Under the pieces are notes generated by a model. It ran no database searches and had not been told where the DNA came from. It saw nothing but the letters and a program-made list of their open reading frames with translations. A stretch of DNA of 64,000 nucleotides from NCBI GenBank assembly GCA_963556695.1, contig CAUWAG010000018.1:806001-870000 (forward strand). The letters run 5' to 3'. The stretch comes from Anthostomella pinea (taxonomy: Eukaryota > Ascomycota > Sordariomycetes > Xylariales > Xylariaceae). A program made the translations under genes and the position numbers. Shown here one piece after another: positions 11,273 to 22,600 of the stretch (positions are counted from its first letter, which is position 1; each line of letters starts with the position of its first letter).

Positions 11273-12244
11273 TAGGTACCAACCCACTGTAATTTAGGTA
11301 TTTAGATACTTCTCGGATGAGATCCCTTCCCATCCGAACGTAACCAAGCACTAACCAGAATACAGATCATCCGAATCAAGACTTATGATAGATCTCCGTT
11401 CTGGATCCGCTACCATAAAGGCACAAAGGTTAGGTTTATTAAATTATTATAACGTTATATTTTATATTAATTTACGAAGTTTCTAAAAATTTATAAATAT
11501 AAAATTAAACGATTTAAAGCGGTTATTAAATAATCGTAGGGTCTTAAACTTAATAAAATAAAAGTGCTTAAGTTTATTATATATAAGAAAAGGCTTTTGT
11601 TAAGGTTTTACATAACTTATAACGAAGACTTTTTATTACATAAAGATATAAAATTCATTATTATCAAAGTTTACTTTGATATTATAACCGCGCGGCTAAA
11701 AAAGACCTCTTTAAACTACGTAATTAATAGTAGATAGTAAAAAACTAAGTTAAAGTTAAAGGTTAGATTAGTAATTTCCTAATTATTATTTGAAGCTTAA
11801 AAATATTACCTTTATATTATTTACATTTTTTTGGAACCTTTAATATTATTACATTTGAGTAACTTATCATTATAAAATAAAACAACTCGGTATTATTTAC
11901 TTTTATTATTATCGTTAAACTTTTATTTTAAATATGGTTTGATAACTTCAAATTATAAATTAAAATAACTCAATAACAGTAATAATAATATCAATTATTA
12001 AAAAACATTATATAAAATAAAAGATAGATAATAAGAAATAAAAAGTCGATTTTATGTTTTTATAATTTGTTACTTAGCTAGGTGTACTATTTATATATTA
12101 ATCAAATAATGCATGCTTATTAATTAAAGCGCTTCTTTATAAATAGTCGTTTCTTTATAAATACTAATAAAATACTATTATAAATGAACAAACAAACGAA
12201 TAATCAATAAATAAAAGCTATAAAATTAAAATATAAAATATTAA

Positions 12245-12726
12245 TGTTACAAACCAACGAACAGTGCGGCCTGATAGCAGGTCTAGAAGGGACGATTAGA
12301 AACAAATTGACCAGAGAGTGGGGTGCTGATCAGTGGAGAGATCAGAGCAACGGAGCAACGGTGCACAGATCACGCGACCAGCAGAGCCTAGGTCATGTGA
12401 CTAAGAATTTGGATCACTGGATCACCGGTGCTCCAGGGTGAGCCACCTAATTAGTGAGGGAGAGATTGGATATATAAGGACAGACATTTCTTAACCAGAT
12501 AGATAGACAGTCTCTACCTCAGTGATCAATCTAAGCATCTTAGCCAACCCTAAGGTGGAAGAAATCTCCTGATGACTCGACTACGCAATGAACCCAGTTC
12601 AGACCAAGCCCCAGCATCTGAGTGTCTTCTAGTTGACAGAAGCCTCTATCGTCCTTTGTGTTGACTTACCTTATAACATAAACCCTATAGAACCCTTTAG
12701 CCTTATAGGTTAGACGGCTCGTCACA
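12245..12726 (+). repeat. putative solo LTR inside AT-rich block
   Basis: A 482-bp island of ordinary base composition starts TG and ends CA, has a TATA-like TATATAAGG at about 12470 and ends in GGCTCGTCACA, a common style of fungal LTR end. There is no clear target duplication. The island is much less AT-rich than its surroundings, so it likely inserted after the surrounding block had decayed. Confidence 0.4.
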
Positions 12727-12804
12727 AAAAGAGAAAGAAAAACGCCTTTATAATATTTAACAAGTATTGATAAGGCCTTATTATTAAGCCTTAACATTTA
12801 TAGA

Positions 12805-13152
<348 letters not shown>

Positions 13153-13320
13153 TATTATAAATAGTAGTTTAATACTTATTAAGGCTTAGCACTTATTTAA
13201 GTATTAAAACAAGTAATATATAAGATTAAATATACGTTATAACAAATTAAAAGCGACTTGTATAACCTCAGTTGTTAAATAAAACGTATACGATATTAAA
13301 TTTATATATTATTTGTGAGA

Positions 13321-14639
13321 TTCTAGAAGGGTCACAAGCCTTGGGGGTGTGAGCGGTCGCTGCAAATGTTGTTGTCATTCTCAAGTATGCTCGGCAGGGC
13401 TAATCTACAGCTAAATACCATACTGCACCTAAGGGCACCATATCTGGGATCCAACATCTGACACTATTTAAAGATTTCGCCTATTAAAAAGTCCCGTTAA
13501 TTTTGTAAAAAAAGGTGCTATCTTTAATATATGCGCTATCTAGCATATCTCCTATCAGTGATATTCATTGTAGGACCCGTAGGCCGTGTACGGCGTTAGT
13601 GGTCTAGCAGAGTGCTAATGCGTATCTGAACGTGACCCGTAAGAATACAAGGAGCGGGCATGCGAGCGGTAGAGACGTGCCGTACGAGAGCGCCGAAGTA
13701 TTTGAGAGTGGATCGTTCTTTGGTCTTGAGCCTGGCTCGGGGCAAGACGTTGCCTGTCACGCCGAACGGGGACGTTTGTAGGTTGGTCGCGTTGAAGTGG
13801 TACGGGTCTCGTATGATGCCGCGTGAGCGGTACGAGGGCAGCGGTGACCAGACAGACACCTCGAAGAGAATTTACCGTGCTCCGGATCACGAGTTCGTTT
13901 CCCTTGCAGCGGTGGGCATTGGGAGGTCTCAGAACGTCAGTCTCGAACGGCGCCAGCTTCGATGAGCTGGGGCTTGTTGTTCAGAAAGCCATCAAACAGT
14001 GGGCGCGGTGGGTGAAGCTGATCGGCCAGCATCCGCTGAAGTTCACCTTTAAGAATCGGACAATCGTGAAGTTGCTTGATTTGTTGAGAATGTCGGCTGG
14101 TGGCACGATGGAGCTGAGGGAGACATGGTCGGGTTGTGTGGATGAGAGGCGCCATCGATAGGTATGAGCGGTCGCGGTTGGAAAGCATCAAAGCCCGAGC
14201 CAGCAGATGCGAACTCGGGGAGTGTTAATGCGATCTTCTGACGGGGGCAAATGGTAGCCCGGGGGACGCTTTGCTCGAAGTCCTGGTACAAGACACGACG
14301 CAGAGGAAATCTACTGCGCCATTCGAGGCTGTGATACGCAGGATAATTTGATGGGATCACCGAGAATCACGGAATATGCGGTGGCGATCATCGGGGATAG
14401 AAAGGTATGCGGTATACCTGATCACATGAGGACGAGACCCTCGATCCGTGTCCGAGCAGTCACCGCAAGAGGTCAAGACGATAGTCCACAATACTTGGAG
14501 GCTTGGTTTCAAACATGCTGTCGGGCAGCGTGAGATGCACTGCTTGGAAGGTAAGCAAATAATCAGGTCTTCAGGAGCATGGCAGTACGGTTGATGGTAG
14601 CTCCATAGGGCACCATGCACCTCTCTCCTTCAGGTAGCT
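13321..14639. other. gene-free stretch, normal composition
   Basis: Several open frames of about 85-110 codons overlap on both strands and look like chance frames; I recognise none. Given the reductase relic directly downstream, part of this stretch may be the decayed upstream part of the same gene, but I see no diagnostic motif. Confidence 0.4.
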
Positions 14640-15110
14640 ACTCTGGGATCAAGAAGATGTTCGCCTTCATGAGCAGCGTGGCAACCCGCATGGGTAGCGC
14701 GGCAAGAGGCCAGAAAGGGGTGCTCGAAACCCATATCAGGATCCAGGAACGATCCACTTCTGGCGACAAGCGTGGGATATGCGCAGTCGAAGTTCATCCT
14801 TTCTCCACGATTGCCTCACGCTCTCCATGCTTCAGCAGTGGTCGATTGGTTGCCGGTAGACGTGTGCGAAGGCTTCGAGCTCGATCCTGCTGTCACATCT
14901 GCTGATTCACATCGCCAGCGACCTGACGCATACGAGACGGATTTGCTTCCTGGGCTGCCTTGCCGGAAGCCGGCTCGTGGATTTGACAGCGTCCCAATGC
15001 GGGATTGGGTGGGTCGGCTACTAGAGGATCCTCGAGAAGGGGCGGATTTTGAGGTTCCTGGCTCGAAGCTGCTTTGCCTTCGGTTTTTCAGGAGATGGCA
15101 AGTTCCGACA
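14640..15110 (+). pseudogene. relic of NRPS-like adenylate-forming reductase (C-terminal thioester reductase domain)
   Basis: Broken frames carry the signature run of a NAD(P)-dependent thioester reductase domain (NAD_binding_4 type). FAFMSSVA appears near 14660 (the SSI/SSVA strand), then after a frame change GYAQSKF near 14773 (the catalytic Tyr-x-x-x-Lys motif). Next come VVDWLPVD near 14840, VPMRDWVGRL near 14995 and a C-terminal LRFFRRW. Spacing between motifs is much shorter than in a working domain, so internal pieces are missing. In intact fungal enzymes this domain reductively releases a carrier-bound acid as an aldehyde. No adenylation or carrier domain is recognisable upstream. This is a gene fossil, not a working gene. 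Confidence 0.55.
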
Positions 15111-16411
15111 ATGGCCAGGCTAGTGTCGGGGCCGTCGCTGATGAGAACCGACTGTCAGCTGACCTCTCTGGCCAGCTGACCGGTGGGTAGAGGGACATTG
15201 CACTGCCGTGATAGATAACCTTGCAGTGCCGTCAACTAGAACTCTGTCTGTTGATGTAAACAATGCGGACGCTAACGAAGCAATGCCGCTCCACCTGGCA
15301 GATGCCTGGTCGGGGAGAATGTTGCCGCTCAACTGCAACGGAAAAGGGGGCTGCCGACGGAGGCCTAGGCTTCCGGGCGCAGAGATGGATTTCCGCGTCG
15401 TTTGGGGAAATGTTAGCGCAGATCTGGGGATTGGCTTAGCGTGCCGTAGGGGTGCCGGCCATCCGTCATTCTTCAACCTGATTCGGCTTCTTCCTCACAC
15501 ATTCCTACCGAAACTATTTGAAAGCAGGGGTGTCTCATTGGACACTGGCTTTTGCCCCTTGCAGCTCGCTCTCGACGGCATCTGGTGACTAATTCTCTAG
15601 CTTGTTGCTTATTCCAAGCCCTAGGTACTGTATCAATCAACCGAACTAAGTCTGGATAGAAGCAAGCGCTTGGCTCTGGGGGATGGGCGTAGTACTTACT
15701 AGGTATGTGATAGCGTCCTTGAGTAGGCAGGTAGCACGTGTTGATGCTGGACGCGTGAAGGCGAACGGACCTCCTTGGGATAGACAGATGTCAGGTCAAG
15801 ATATGCGTTCTACGCCTTCAAACCGTTAGAAGCAAGACACAGCGAATAAGTCCATATGCTTCGAATTCCGTTTGGATTTCTGAGGCAACGCTGGAAGAGC
15901 AACAACAATTCTCCAGCAAAACGCGATTCTGCAGCAATGAGCTGTCATCTTACACAAGCGCTGATCAGCATTCTAGCGCAAGCCCGAGCAAGAGTAGCAA
16001 CTGCTAAAAGAGACATACAATCTGCCAAAAGGCATTCAAAGGGGGCAGGGGGCGACCCAGATACGGGTAGCACTCTTCCGGCGCGTCGAGATGGTCGAAT
16101 CGGGAAATTAGAGATGTCTTCAGCACATCACCAAGAGAACGCCGTCTAGAATCTGGTGCCAACGTTCCCCGCAAAAGGTGACCCTTCGGATGTCTAGGTT
16201 GCTAGCTCTATGGGAGATCAACCTCTGGCCGTATCTATCCGGAAGGAGCTCATACCGGAGAGACTCTCTTAAAAGGCCTTGTCCCTTCTCTACAGAAGCG
16301 TCTCTGGAGTTCATCACAGCAATCGCCCAGTCTCTCATTCTTACATACTCACTCAACGGGCTTCTAGCGTTCGTGTTTCTATAATACCTAATTTCCACAA
16401 CCAAAATCACC
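15111..16411. other. gene-free stretch upstream of the secreted-protein gene
   Basis: No supported gene. The frames near 15208-15588 and 15856-16149 are not recognisable. The last few hundred bases before 16412 are the probable promoter and 5' leader of the next gene, with CT-rich and CAC-rich stretches just before its ATG. Confidence 0.4.
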
Positions 16412-17516
16412 ATGCGTTTCTCCAAGACCCTTGCCGTGGCCGCTGGCGCCAGCACCGCCAACGCCCAGCGCCCCGCGGACACTCCCATCTGTGACTACTA
16501 CACCACGGCTCTGCTCAAGGAGAACACTGCCGACAACCAGGCTACCTTCCTGACTCTGCTAGTCAACACCGTCGTCATTGGAAACTGTAGGTATCTGTTT
16601 TGACGGTAACCATCATGAACTTGCCGAGGCTAACCACTTCATCTTAACAGACACCATGCCCAATGTCGGAGTCAGTGTTGCCGGTATCCTGGCCAAGGGC
16701 ACGTACAAGGGCAACGACGTCAACCTGCTCCCGTACTTCAACGGTGAGCTCGCGTCGAGCAACCGTGGCGGAGACGCCGGTGTCTCCATCAACTTCCTCG
16801 ATGACGGTGGTGCCGAGCCCCTGATGAAGAACAAGCCCTCCAACACGGAGACCTCGCAGCAATAGTAAGCCATATCATCCACTCTCTCCCGACAATGCTC
16901 CAACTAACTGACGCTCTCCAGCTTCCTGCTCACCCACTTGTACCAATTCTTCGGCTCCCTGCTCGGCTGCAGCATGCAGGGCATGGCCGGCTTCGACGCC
17001 TACACGGCTGACCCGTCCATGTACGACGTGCACAAGTTCATGGCCCTCAACACGACCGAGGTGGGCTACTTCATCGAGCAGGTCGGGCTCGCGGCCGCCT
17101 CGTTCGGCGTCGCCGACACCGACGTCACCGCCGTCGGCACCGCCCTCAACACCCTCTTCGGCTACCGCTGCGCCCCGCCCGCCACCGCCGTCAAGGCCCA
17201 GGGCCCCCAGCTGCAGTCCATCTGCATCACCGAGGACTGCCCCATCGCCCCGATGGCCGTCTGCGACAAGTACGAGGCTGTCGTCAAGCCCACCCTTGTC
17301 TCCATGTCCATGAGCGCCAGCGCCAGCGCCACTACTACATGCAGCTCGTCGTCTTCCAGGATGGCTACCGCTACCGGCACTGCTGGCATGCCCATGGGCA
17401 CTAGCTCCATGACCGTGGGCGGCTCATCCACTACCATGATCCCCACCGCCGGTGCTGCTGCCAACGGCCTTAGCCTCGCTGCCGTTGCTGGTGGTATCGC
17501 TGCTTTCATGCTATAA
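16412..17516 (+). CDS. GPI-anchored secreted protein, conserved in ascomycetes, function unknown
   Basis: Three exons, 16412-16586, 16651-16864 and 16922-17516, encode about 327 residues. Introns of 64 and 57 bp have GT-AG ends and CTAAC-type branch points, and the reading frame is kept across both. The N-terminus is a signal peptide (about residues 1-19, Ala-rich, ending near ANAQ). The mature part has CDYYTTALL, then YFLLTHLYQFFGSLLGCSMQG and several Cys pairs (CAPP, CITEDCP). Residues after about 255 are Ser/Thr/Met-rich, and the chain ends in a short hydrophobic tail without a charged end, the layout of a GPI attachment signal. The protein should therefore sit on the cell surface or wall. 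I recall similar proteins in other ascomycetes but no assigned function. It is the only clearly intact gene between 1 and about 18,900. Confidence 0.88.
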
Positions 17517-18172
17517 AGGGGATGTCCTCGAGGGGGGTAGGGGTTAATCACAATAATAATGTTATCATGTTTATGTGGCTTCCAGAGCGTTCGTGAGGAT
17601 GCCATGCTCTATCCTTCTTTGTACATATCGGTGGCATTGCCATAATCTTTGTCAATAGATCAGTGACACTGCTTTGAGTCATCTCTCGCCGCTTGGTCTC
17701 TCACTGTTGGGTGTCTCTCACCGCTTAGTCGTCCGACTCCCTTGGTCTTCCCCTCGTGGCCTGGTCCCCCTCGCGGCTTGGTATTCCCCCTCTCGGCATG
17801 GTCTCCCCTTTGCGGCTTGAGTCTCGTCTGCTGTGACACATCACAGCCCAGCAAACTATGCCGAGCCGCTGACTCACCTCGACCCCCAACACACACGCAG
17901 GTGAACCATCTGACAGACATCGACAAGAGGATCCAGGTAGGGCTCAACCGCCATGTTTTACGGAGCAAATACAGCACCACCCACGTTCGAAACAAATACC
18001 AGCTTTGCCCCTCGTCTTCTTAAATCTCCGCATTGCCTTCCCACCCACATTTTCCTCTCTCTTTTTCCTCATTCTCCCACCAGCCTGCTTGGCAATACGA
18101 ACCTTTTCCCACCCACGTCACCTGTGGGTGGTGTTACTCACAACATAACAACAGACACATGATACTTCCTAG
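17517..18172. other. 3' flank and pyrimidine-rich spacer
   Basis: No gene seen. It contains the degenerate 17683-17826 repeats and CT-rich sequence. Confidence 0.4.
17683..17826. repeat. degenerate 20-27-bp tandem repeat
   Basis: The motif GCTTGGTCTC/CCCCTCG recurs about six times with variation (for example near 17690, 17727, 17757, 17777 and 17801). It is a decayed minisatellite with no coding signal. Confidence 0.6.
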
Positions 18173-18174
18173 GA

Positions 18175-18281
18175 GCGGTGGTATAATCTTTTACCAACTC
18201 TACATTTCTGCGGTGGTAGAGACTTCTACCACCTCTCCATGTTCTGCGGTGGTAGAAACTTCTACCACCGCTCCATCCAAA
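18175..18281. repeat. three tandem copies of a 35-bp palindromic repeat
   Basis: Copies start at about 18175, 18210 and 18246. Each contains GCGGTGGTA, then its inverse TACCACC. The third copy is a perfect 12-bp inverted repeat with a 2-base spacer (18246-18271). The second matches with one or two changes and the first is more decayed. The hairpins would be very stable in single strands. An open frame of 346 codons crosses the array, but I regard it as chance. Confidence 0.85.
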
Positions 18282-18963
18282 CGTGGGTTCACACCTCCCA
18301 CACGAAACAGGGCGGGCGGTTCATCCGCCATAAGTCCCATACTTGCACATTGCAAGGTATGTCCTCCCGCAGATGTCCTTTCTTTATCCCATCTTCAGAT
18401 GACCTTCCATCCATTCCTGCGCATACACTTCACCCAGAACAAACACGATCTTGAGCATTGGTACACCTTGTCTGCTGCAGCAAAAGTCGGAAGGACATCC
18501 CACCTGGGCTTTTCGCTGACGAGCCACCCGTATACGCAGGCGGCGGTCTGCTTGACCAACAACGAGGCGAAGGGAGCGGTATGTACACTATTAAGCACAC
18601 ACTCTGATCCCTGGACACGACGCTGCAATGGGTTTCAATCTCGTCATCGCCGCAATGGGTGTCAACCTCGTTGTCGTCGCCGCTGCAATGGGCTACAATC
18701 TGATTCAGCTCTCCCCAGAAATCCTCGCGATCCTCGTCGCTTTCTGGTATGGCAAAAAACTTATTGTTCCCTATCTTCTATATGCTCGCCCAACTCCAAT
18801 CGTGGCGCGACCGCCAGAATTGCCCAAGTCCTCCTACCACCAGACTACGATCCGTGCTCATGTTGGAGCGAAGCTTACCCGGTCGCAGGCTCTGGGGCCA
18901 CCTCGACAACTGGTACCAGACCAAGCATGGCAAGGGCTACAAGCCATACCGGGTCACCAAGAA

Positions 18964-19506
18964 ATGCGATACGGCGCCAACGATGTCAGGGGCTTGGCTC
19001 TGCATGTCAGCCAGGACCGAGCGACTCAGCAGGGTCGCATGACCTCCAGTGCTCAGCATGGGCAGGTGAGTGATCCATTGTATGCCCAGTCTTATTTGCA
19101 CCAATACTAACACTTGAGAAAGTCGTCCGCTGGCCCTTCAGAGGACGTCGCCATCAAGCACGAGGAAAACGAGGCCGGCGGCAACGGAGCGGGGCCTGCG
19201 CCTCTTGAAGGCATCCCCGACGTGCCGGTCTACAACAATGCCAACCAGGCTCACGTCGAGAACTACGTGAACAGCATGCCCAGCAACGCGCCCAACTTGC
19301 TGGTTGCCGAGCAGCATTACCTGCAAATCATCATCGCCCAAGAGCTCGCCAATCGAGGAGTCACCGACCCTTTCCTTATCCGCAAGACGTTCGTCTTGCA
19401 GATCAGACCCGTTGCCAATGCCGGCACCGGTGCCGAGCCTGTCGCGCCGCCCGCCAACCAGAGACTGTTGGTCACATTGCAGCGACGCCCGGGTGGTTCT
19501 TTGTGA
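18964..19506 (+). CDS. small uncharacterised gene, two exons, copy 1 of a local duplication
   Basis: Exon 1 runs from an in-frame ATG (18964, or the later 19039) to 19065. A 57-bp intron (19066-19122) has donor GTGAGT, branch TACTAAC and acceptor AAG. Exon 2 is 19123-19506. The protein is about 136-161 residues, acidic at the start, and contains PLEGIPDVPVYNNANQ and YLQIIIAQELANRG. A related sequence at about 20100-20330 shares the PL(E/Q)GIPDVP(V/A)YNNANQ block, so this is a duplicated local gene. Acidic codons in another frame beyond 19506 (about 19640-19740) suggest the native protein was longer and that a frameshift or unrecognised intron ends it early. I do not recognise a function. Confidence 0.5.
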
Positions 19507-20040
19507 CTCCGCCGGGAAGGCGAGACGAGAACCAGAATGGGAATGAGAGTGGTGAACATGGCCAAGTACATCGATCGACACCACGAGGCTCCTGTTCTCG
19601 CCCCGGTCTCCTATCCCGAACGTCCCGACGCTGACGCTAACCACGCCCTCCGTTCCTTCGTCCTCCTACGGTGACGAAGATGAAGAGATGCATGACTCCG
19701 ACGCTGACGCCGACGGCGAGACCGACGAAGGGTGTACGACGCTCCCGAGAGCAGTGGCAGCAGCAGCAGCAGCCGAGACCGAAAGGAAAGGGGCAAGGCG
19801 TGAGTATACCCCCTATAGCCCGCTATAACCTCTAGAGCCTTACTAAGCTAGTAGCAGCACTGAACGAAGAAACGATCGGTATAGGGGGGAATGGGGGAAC
19901 GCAAGGAATGAGCACTCTTGCAGTGAACCTGGGAAAACCGCTCCGATCGGCGCCCGCTTAGCCGGCCGCAAGATGAACAACCTGGATTCTTCTTGCCAGC
20001 CCCGAGAGGGTTCGGGGCGCTTTTTTCCGAGCGTTGGCGC

Positions 20041-20513
20041 GCTCTTTAGATCAACGACAAATTCGACAAGGAGAAGTTTAAAACCCTCATTGGGAAGATG
20101 GCGGAAAGGGGACCTGCGCCCCTGCAAGGCATCCCGGACGTTCCGGCCTACAACAACGCCAACCAGCGTCCGCGTTGAGAACTTTGTCGACAATATGCGC
20201 GCCAACCCGACCTACGTAGATAATGGCCGCGGAGGCATCATTTCCTCCAGCTCATCGTCGCCCAAGATGAGGGTTTTCAGCTTCTCCACCTACCAGCAGA
20301 ACACCGTTACCTTCCTGGTTATGGGCGTTCGGGTGGACGGCCCACGTCTCATCCGAGAGCTTCTCTCCTGCCCCGCCGCCGACTCTCGAGCCGAGCATCG
20401 AGTCGCACCAGTCCGCTGGGGGGCAGTTACTGGTGGTAGCCCGCACATGGGTAGCCCGTACGTTTACACGGGTTTGGAGTTGTATAACTCTATAATGATC
20501 CCTCCGCTGGCTC
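20041..20513 (+). pseudogene. copy 2 of the duplicated small gene, frameshifted and split by a LINE
   Basis: The frame KMAERGPAPLQGIPDVPAYN (from about 20096) matches exon 2 of the 18964-19506 gene. A frame change near 20175 then gives RVENFVDNMRANP, parallel to HVENYVNSMPSNAP in copy 1. A further shift restores QLIVAQDE, parallel to QIIIAQEL. The copy therefore has at least two indels. It ends at the LINE insertion at 20514-21879. Confidence 0.6.
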
Positions 20514-21879
20514 ACCAACGGAGCACCTCCGGAGGTATTGACAAGGAGCAGGCTGCCAAGGACTTCAAGACCTGGTTTGAGGCTCTGCCACTACATGACG
20601 TGGTGGTCTTCTCAGACGGCTCGAAGGAACGGATGCACGTCGGATACGGCTATGCGATCTACCAGGGCGGGCGCCTGCTCGCCACTGGCAAGGGTCGTCT
20701 AGACCCGTGTTCTATCGTGTTTGATGCAGAAGTGCTCGGAGCCTGGAAGGGACTTCAGCACGTGGTCAAGTCACCCCCGGAGCTGAGTCAGCGCCGGATC
20801 TGGGTATGTGTGAACAACACAGGAGCGATCTGGGGGCTCCGCGGCAATGCCGCGGTGTCCTGCCAGTGGGCCTACCTGAAGTTCCATGCTAAGGCTGAAG
20901 TCCGTAATGTTAACGTCAAGTGGTGCCCTGGGCACTGCGCCATTGAGGGCAATGAACTGGCAGACAAGCTGGCTAAGGCCGGCTCTAAGCTCTCTAATAC
21001 TGACTCTGACTGCACGCCAACGGCGTACGGCATCAAAGCAGAGGCGAGATTAAAGCTCGAAGTCTCGCGCGACATATGGTGGACCAAGGCCCAGACCAAG
21101 CTGTCGGCCCGCTACAAGTACTGGGACCTGGAGTACAAACTGCGCTGTCATGAAGAGTTGCAGGTACTCAACAGGCCGTTATTACACCACTTCCTTGCTG
21201 TCCGCTCAGGGCACGGCGACTTGTCTTGGTATCATGTCAAGTTCAAACATCAGGACGCTGTTCTCGACTGCTCGTGCGGCCGGAGCAAGACTCCGACACA
21301 CTTCATCCAATGCCGGAAGACTCTGGCACGGTACATGGTCTGGCCAAGGGCCCCGGCATCCCAGCCGGAGCTCGGAGCCAGGCACGAGTATCTAGACGAA
21401 CTCATGACTTCCCCACGGGAGTACATGGACCTACTCGTGGCTACCGACTTCTATGGCAGCATCTGCCCTCCTCGCTAAGGGCACACTCACTCCTTCTTTC
21501 TATTACGGTGTCTGGGGGCTTTATCTTTTTATTTTTCCTTTTTAATGTCTTACAGGGCGCGTGAGAACCACTGCGGCATGCCGCGACACTTACTACAGCT
21601 CTAAGAGCACTGAACCTAGCGATGCGCCCTGAAACTAACATTTGGGACCTCAGCCGATACTTCCCCTCACCCAGAGGAGGGGGGACACGGTGTGATCTGC
21701 CGCTTAAGTGTGGTGGCTGTCTACGGACTTGACCTGCTAGATGGGCAGTGTATGTACATAGAAGACCTAGCCTAGCACGCCTGAGCGGCCTCTTGGAGCC
21801 CCTGGTTGACGCCGCTACGCGGCAGTCCCCCCGGCGTTAAATGCTACAACAACAACAACAACAACAACCAACGGAGCAC
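20514..21879 (+). mobile_element. 5'-truncated Tad-like LINE with RNase H, flanked by a 13-bp target duplication
   Basis: The sequence ACCAACGGAGCAC occurs at 20514-20526 and again at 21867-21879, directly after a (CAA)n tail. This marks a target-primed insertion whose body is about 20527-21866. The body encodes the end of ORF2 in one open frame to the TAA at 21476-21478. It has an RNase H domain with FSDGSKE, DAEVLGAWKGL, CVNNTGAIWGL and WCPGHCAIEGNELADK, then a Cys/His segment (CSCGRSKTPTHFIQC). The third catalytic Asp of RNase H is Asn here. The endonuclease and reverse transcriptase domains are absent because of 5' truncation. The 3' UTR is about 390 bp. Confidence 0.82.
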
Positions 21880-22600
21880 AGGGGTAGCCCCCACTTGGGT
21901 ATCGTGGTTTGGCACTCGCCGGCACATGGTATGCCTTCGCCGTCTCATAGCAATGGCGGCAACGGCTATGTCTACCCCGACCCGGATCAATCGTGAATCG
22001 GTTGCTAGCAACGGGACGGGGCAGATGTACTACGGTGCTGCCGCCCAGATCAGGACGGACTACAAGCACGGAACCTGCCCCTTCCACGTTATACGGCATC
22101 AAGGGTGGCTTGTGACTCGATGGCTGTCTAGATACCCTAGCATTCGAGATCAGCTTCCCCGGATCGAGAACGATGAGGATGGACACGCAGCCTTGTCACC
22201 CCTACCGGCATGGAAGCATGCTACCTCGAGCCTCAAGGTTGCACGAACAGTGCCCCTTGCCTAAGGAGACTCAAAAGATCTCACAGCGCACCGCTCCTCT
22301 GGCATGGTTTACCGAAACCAAACGCATGAAAACGTTGCTTGTGCATATCGAGGAGTCTGCTGAAAAGCGAGTGAGGAGACGTTATAAACTCCACAGTAAA
22401 GAAGATTGGTACAACGACTACGTCGACGAAACGCCTTGCAGAACAGGTTGGGAGGGCGATCCTTCGCTCCTCCCTCTAGAACTTCCGTTCTCGGCGCTCC
22501 CTGATGCAGTCGCCGCTGATACAACCGCTGCTGATCAAGATACCGAGATGGCCGACGAAGTCGGTATTCTCCTGGTCCAATAGAACCGCATCGACACGCA
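21880..22600 (+). other. right flank of LINE insertion, probable coding remnant
   Basis: Two frames look protein-like (about 21880-22262 and 22265-22583, the latter with WYNDYVDETPCRTGWEGD and an acidic Ala/Asp-rich end), but no start, splice pattern or family is clear. This may be the interrupted continuation of the sequence left of the LINE. Confidence 0.3.

Noticed and set aside
18175..18281. Palindromic repeats considered as a CRISPR-like array
   Set aside because: There are only three degenerate units without spacers of equal length or cas genes, and the genome is fungal.
18033..19073. A 346-codon open frame on the plus strand
   Set aside because: It crosses the palindromic repeat array, has no family resemblance, and overlaps a better-supported exon with a good intron in another frame.
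19138..19644. A 168-codon minus-strand frame
   Set aside because: It is antisense to the small duplicated gene, whose plus-strand frame is supported by a paralogous copy and an intron.
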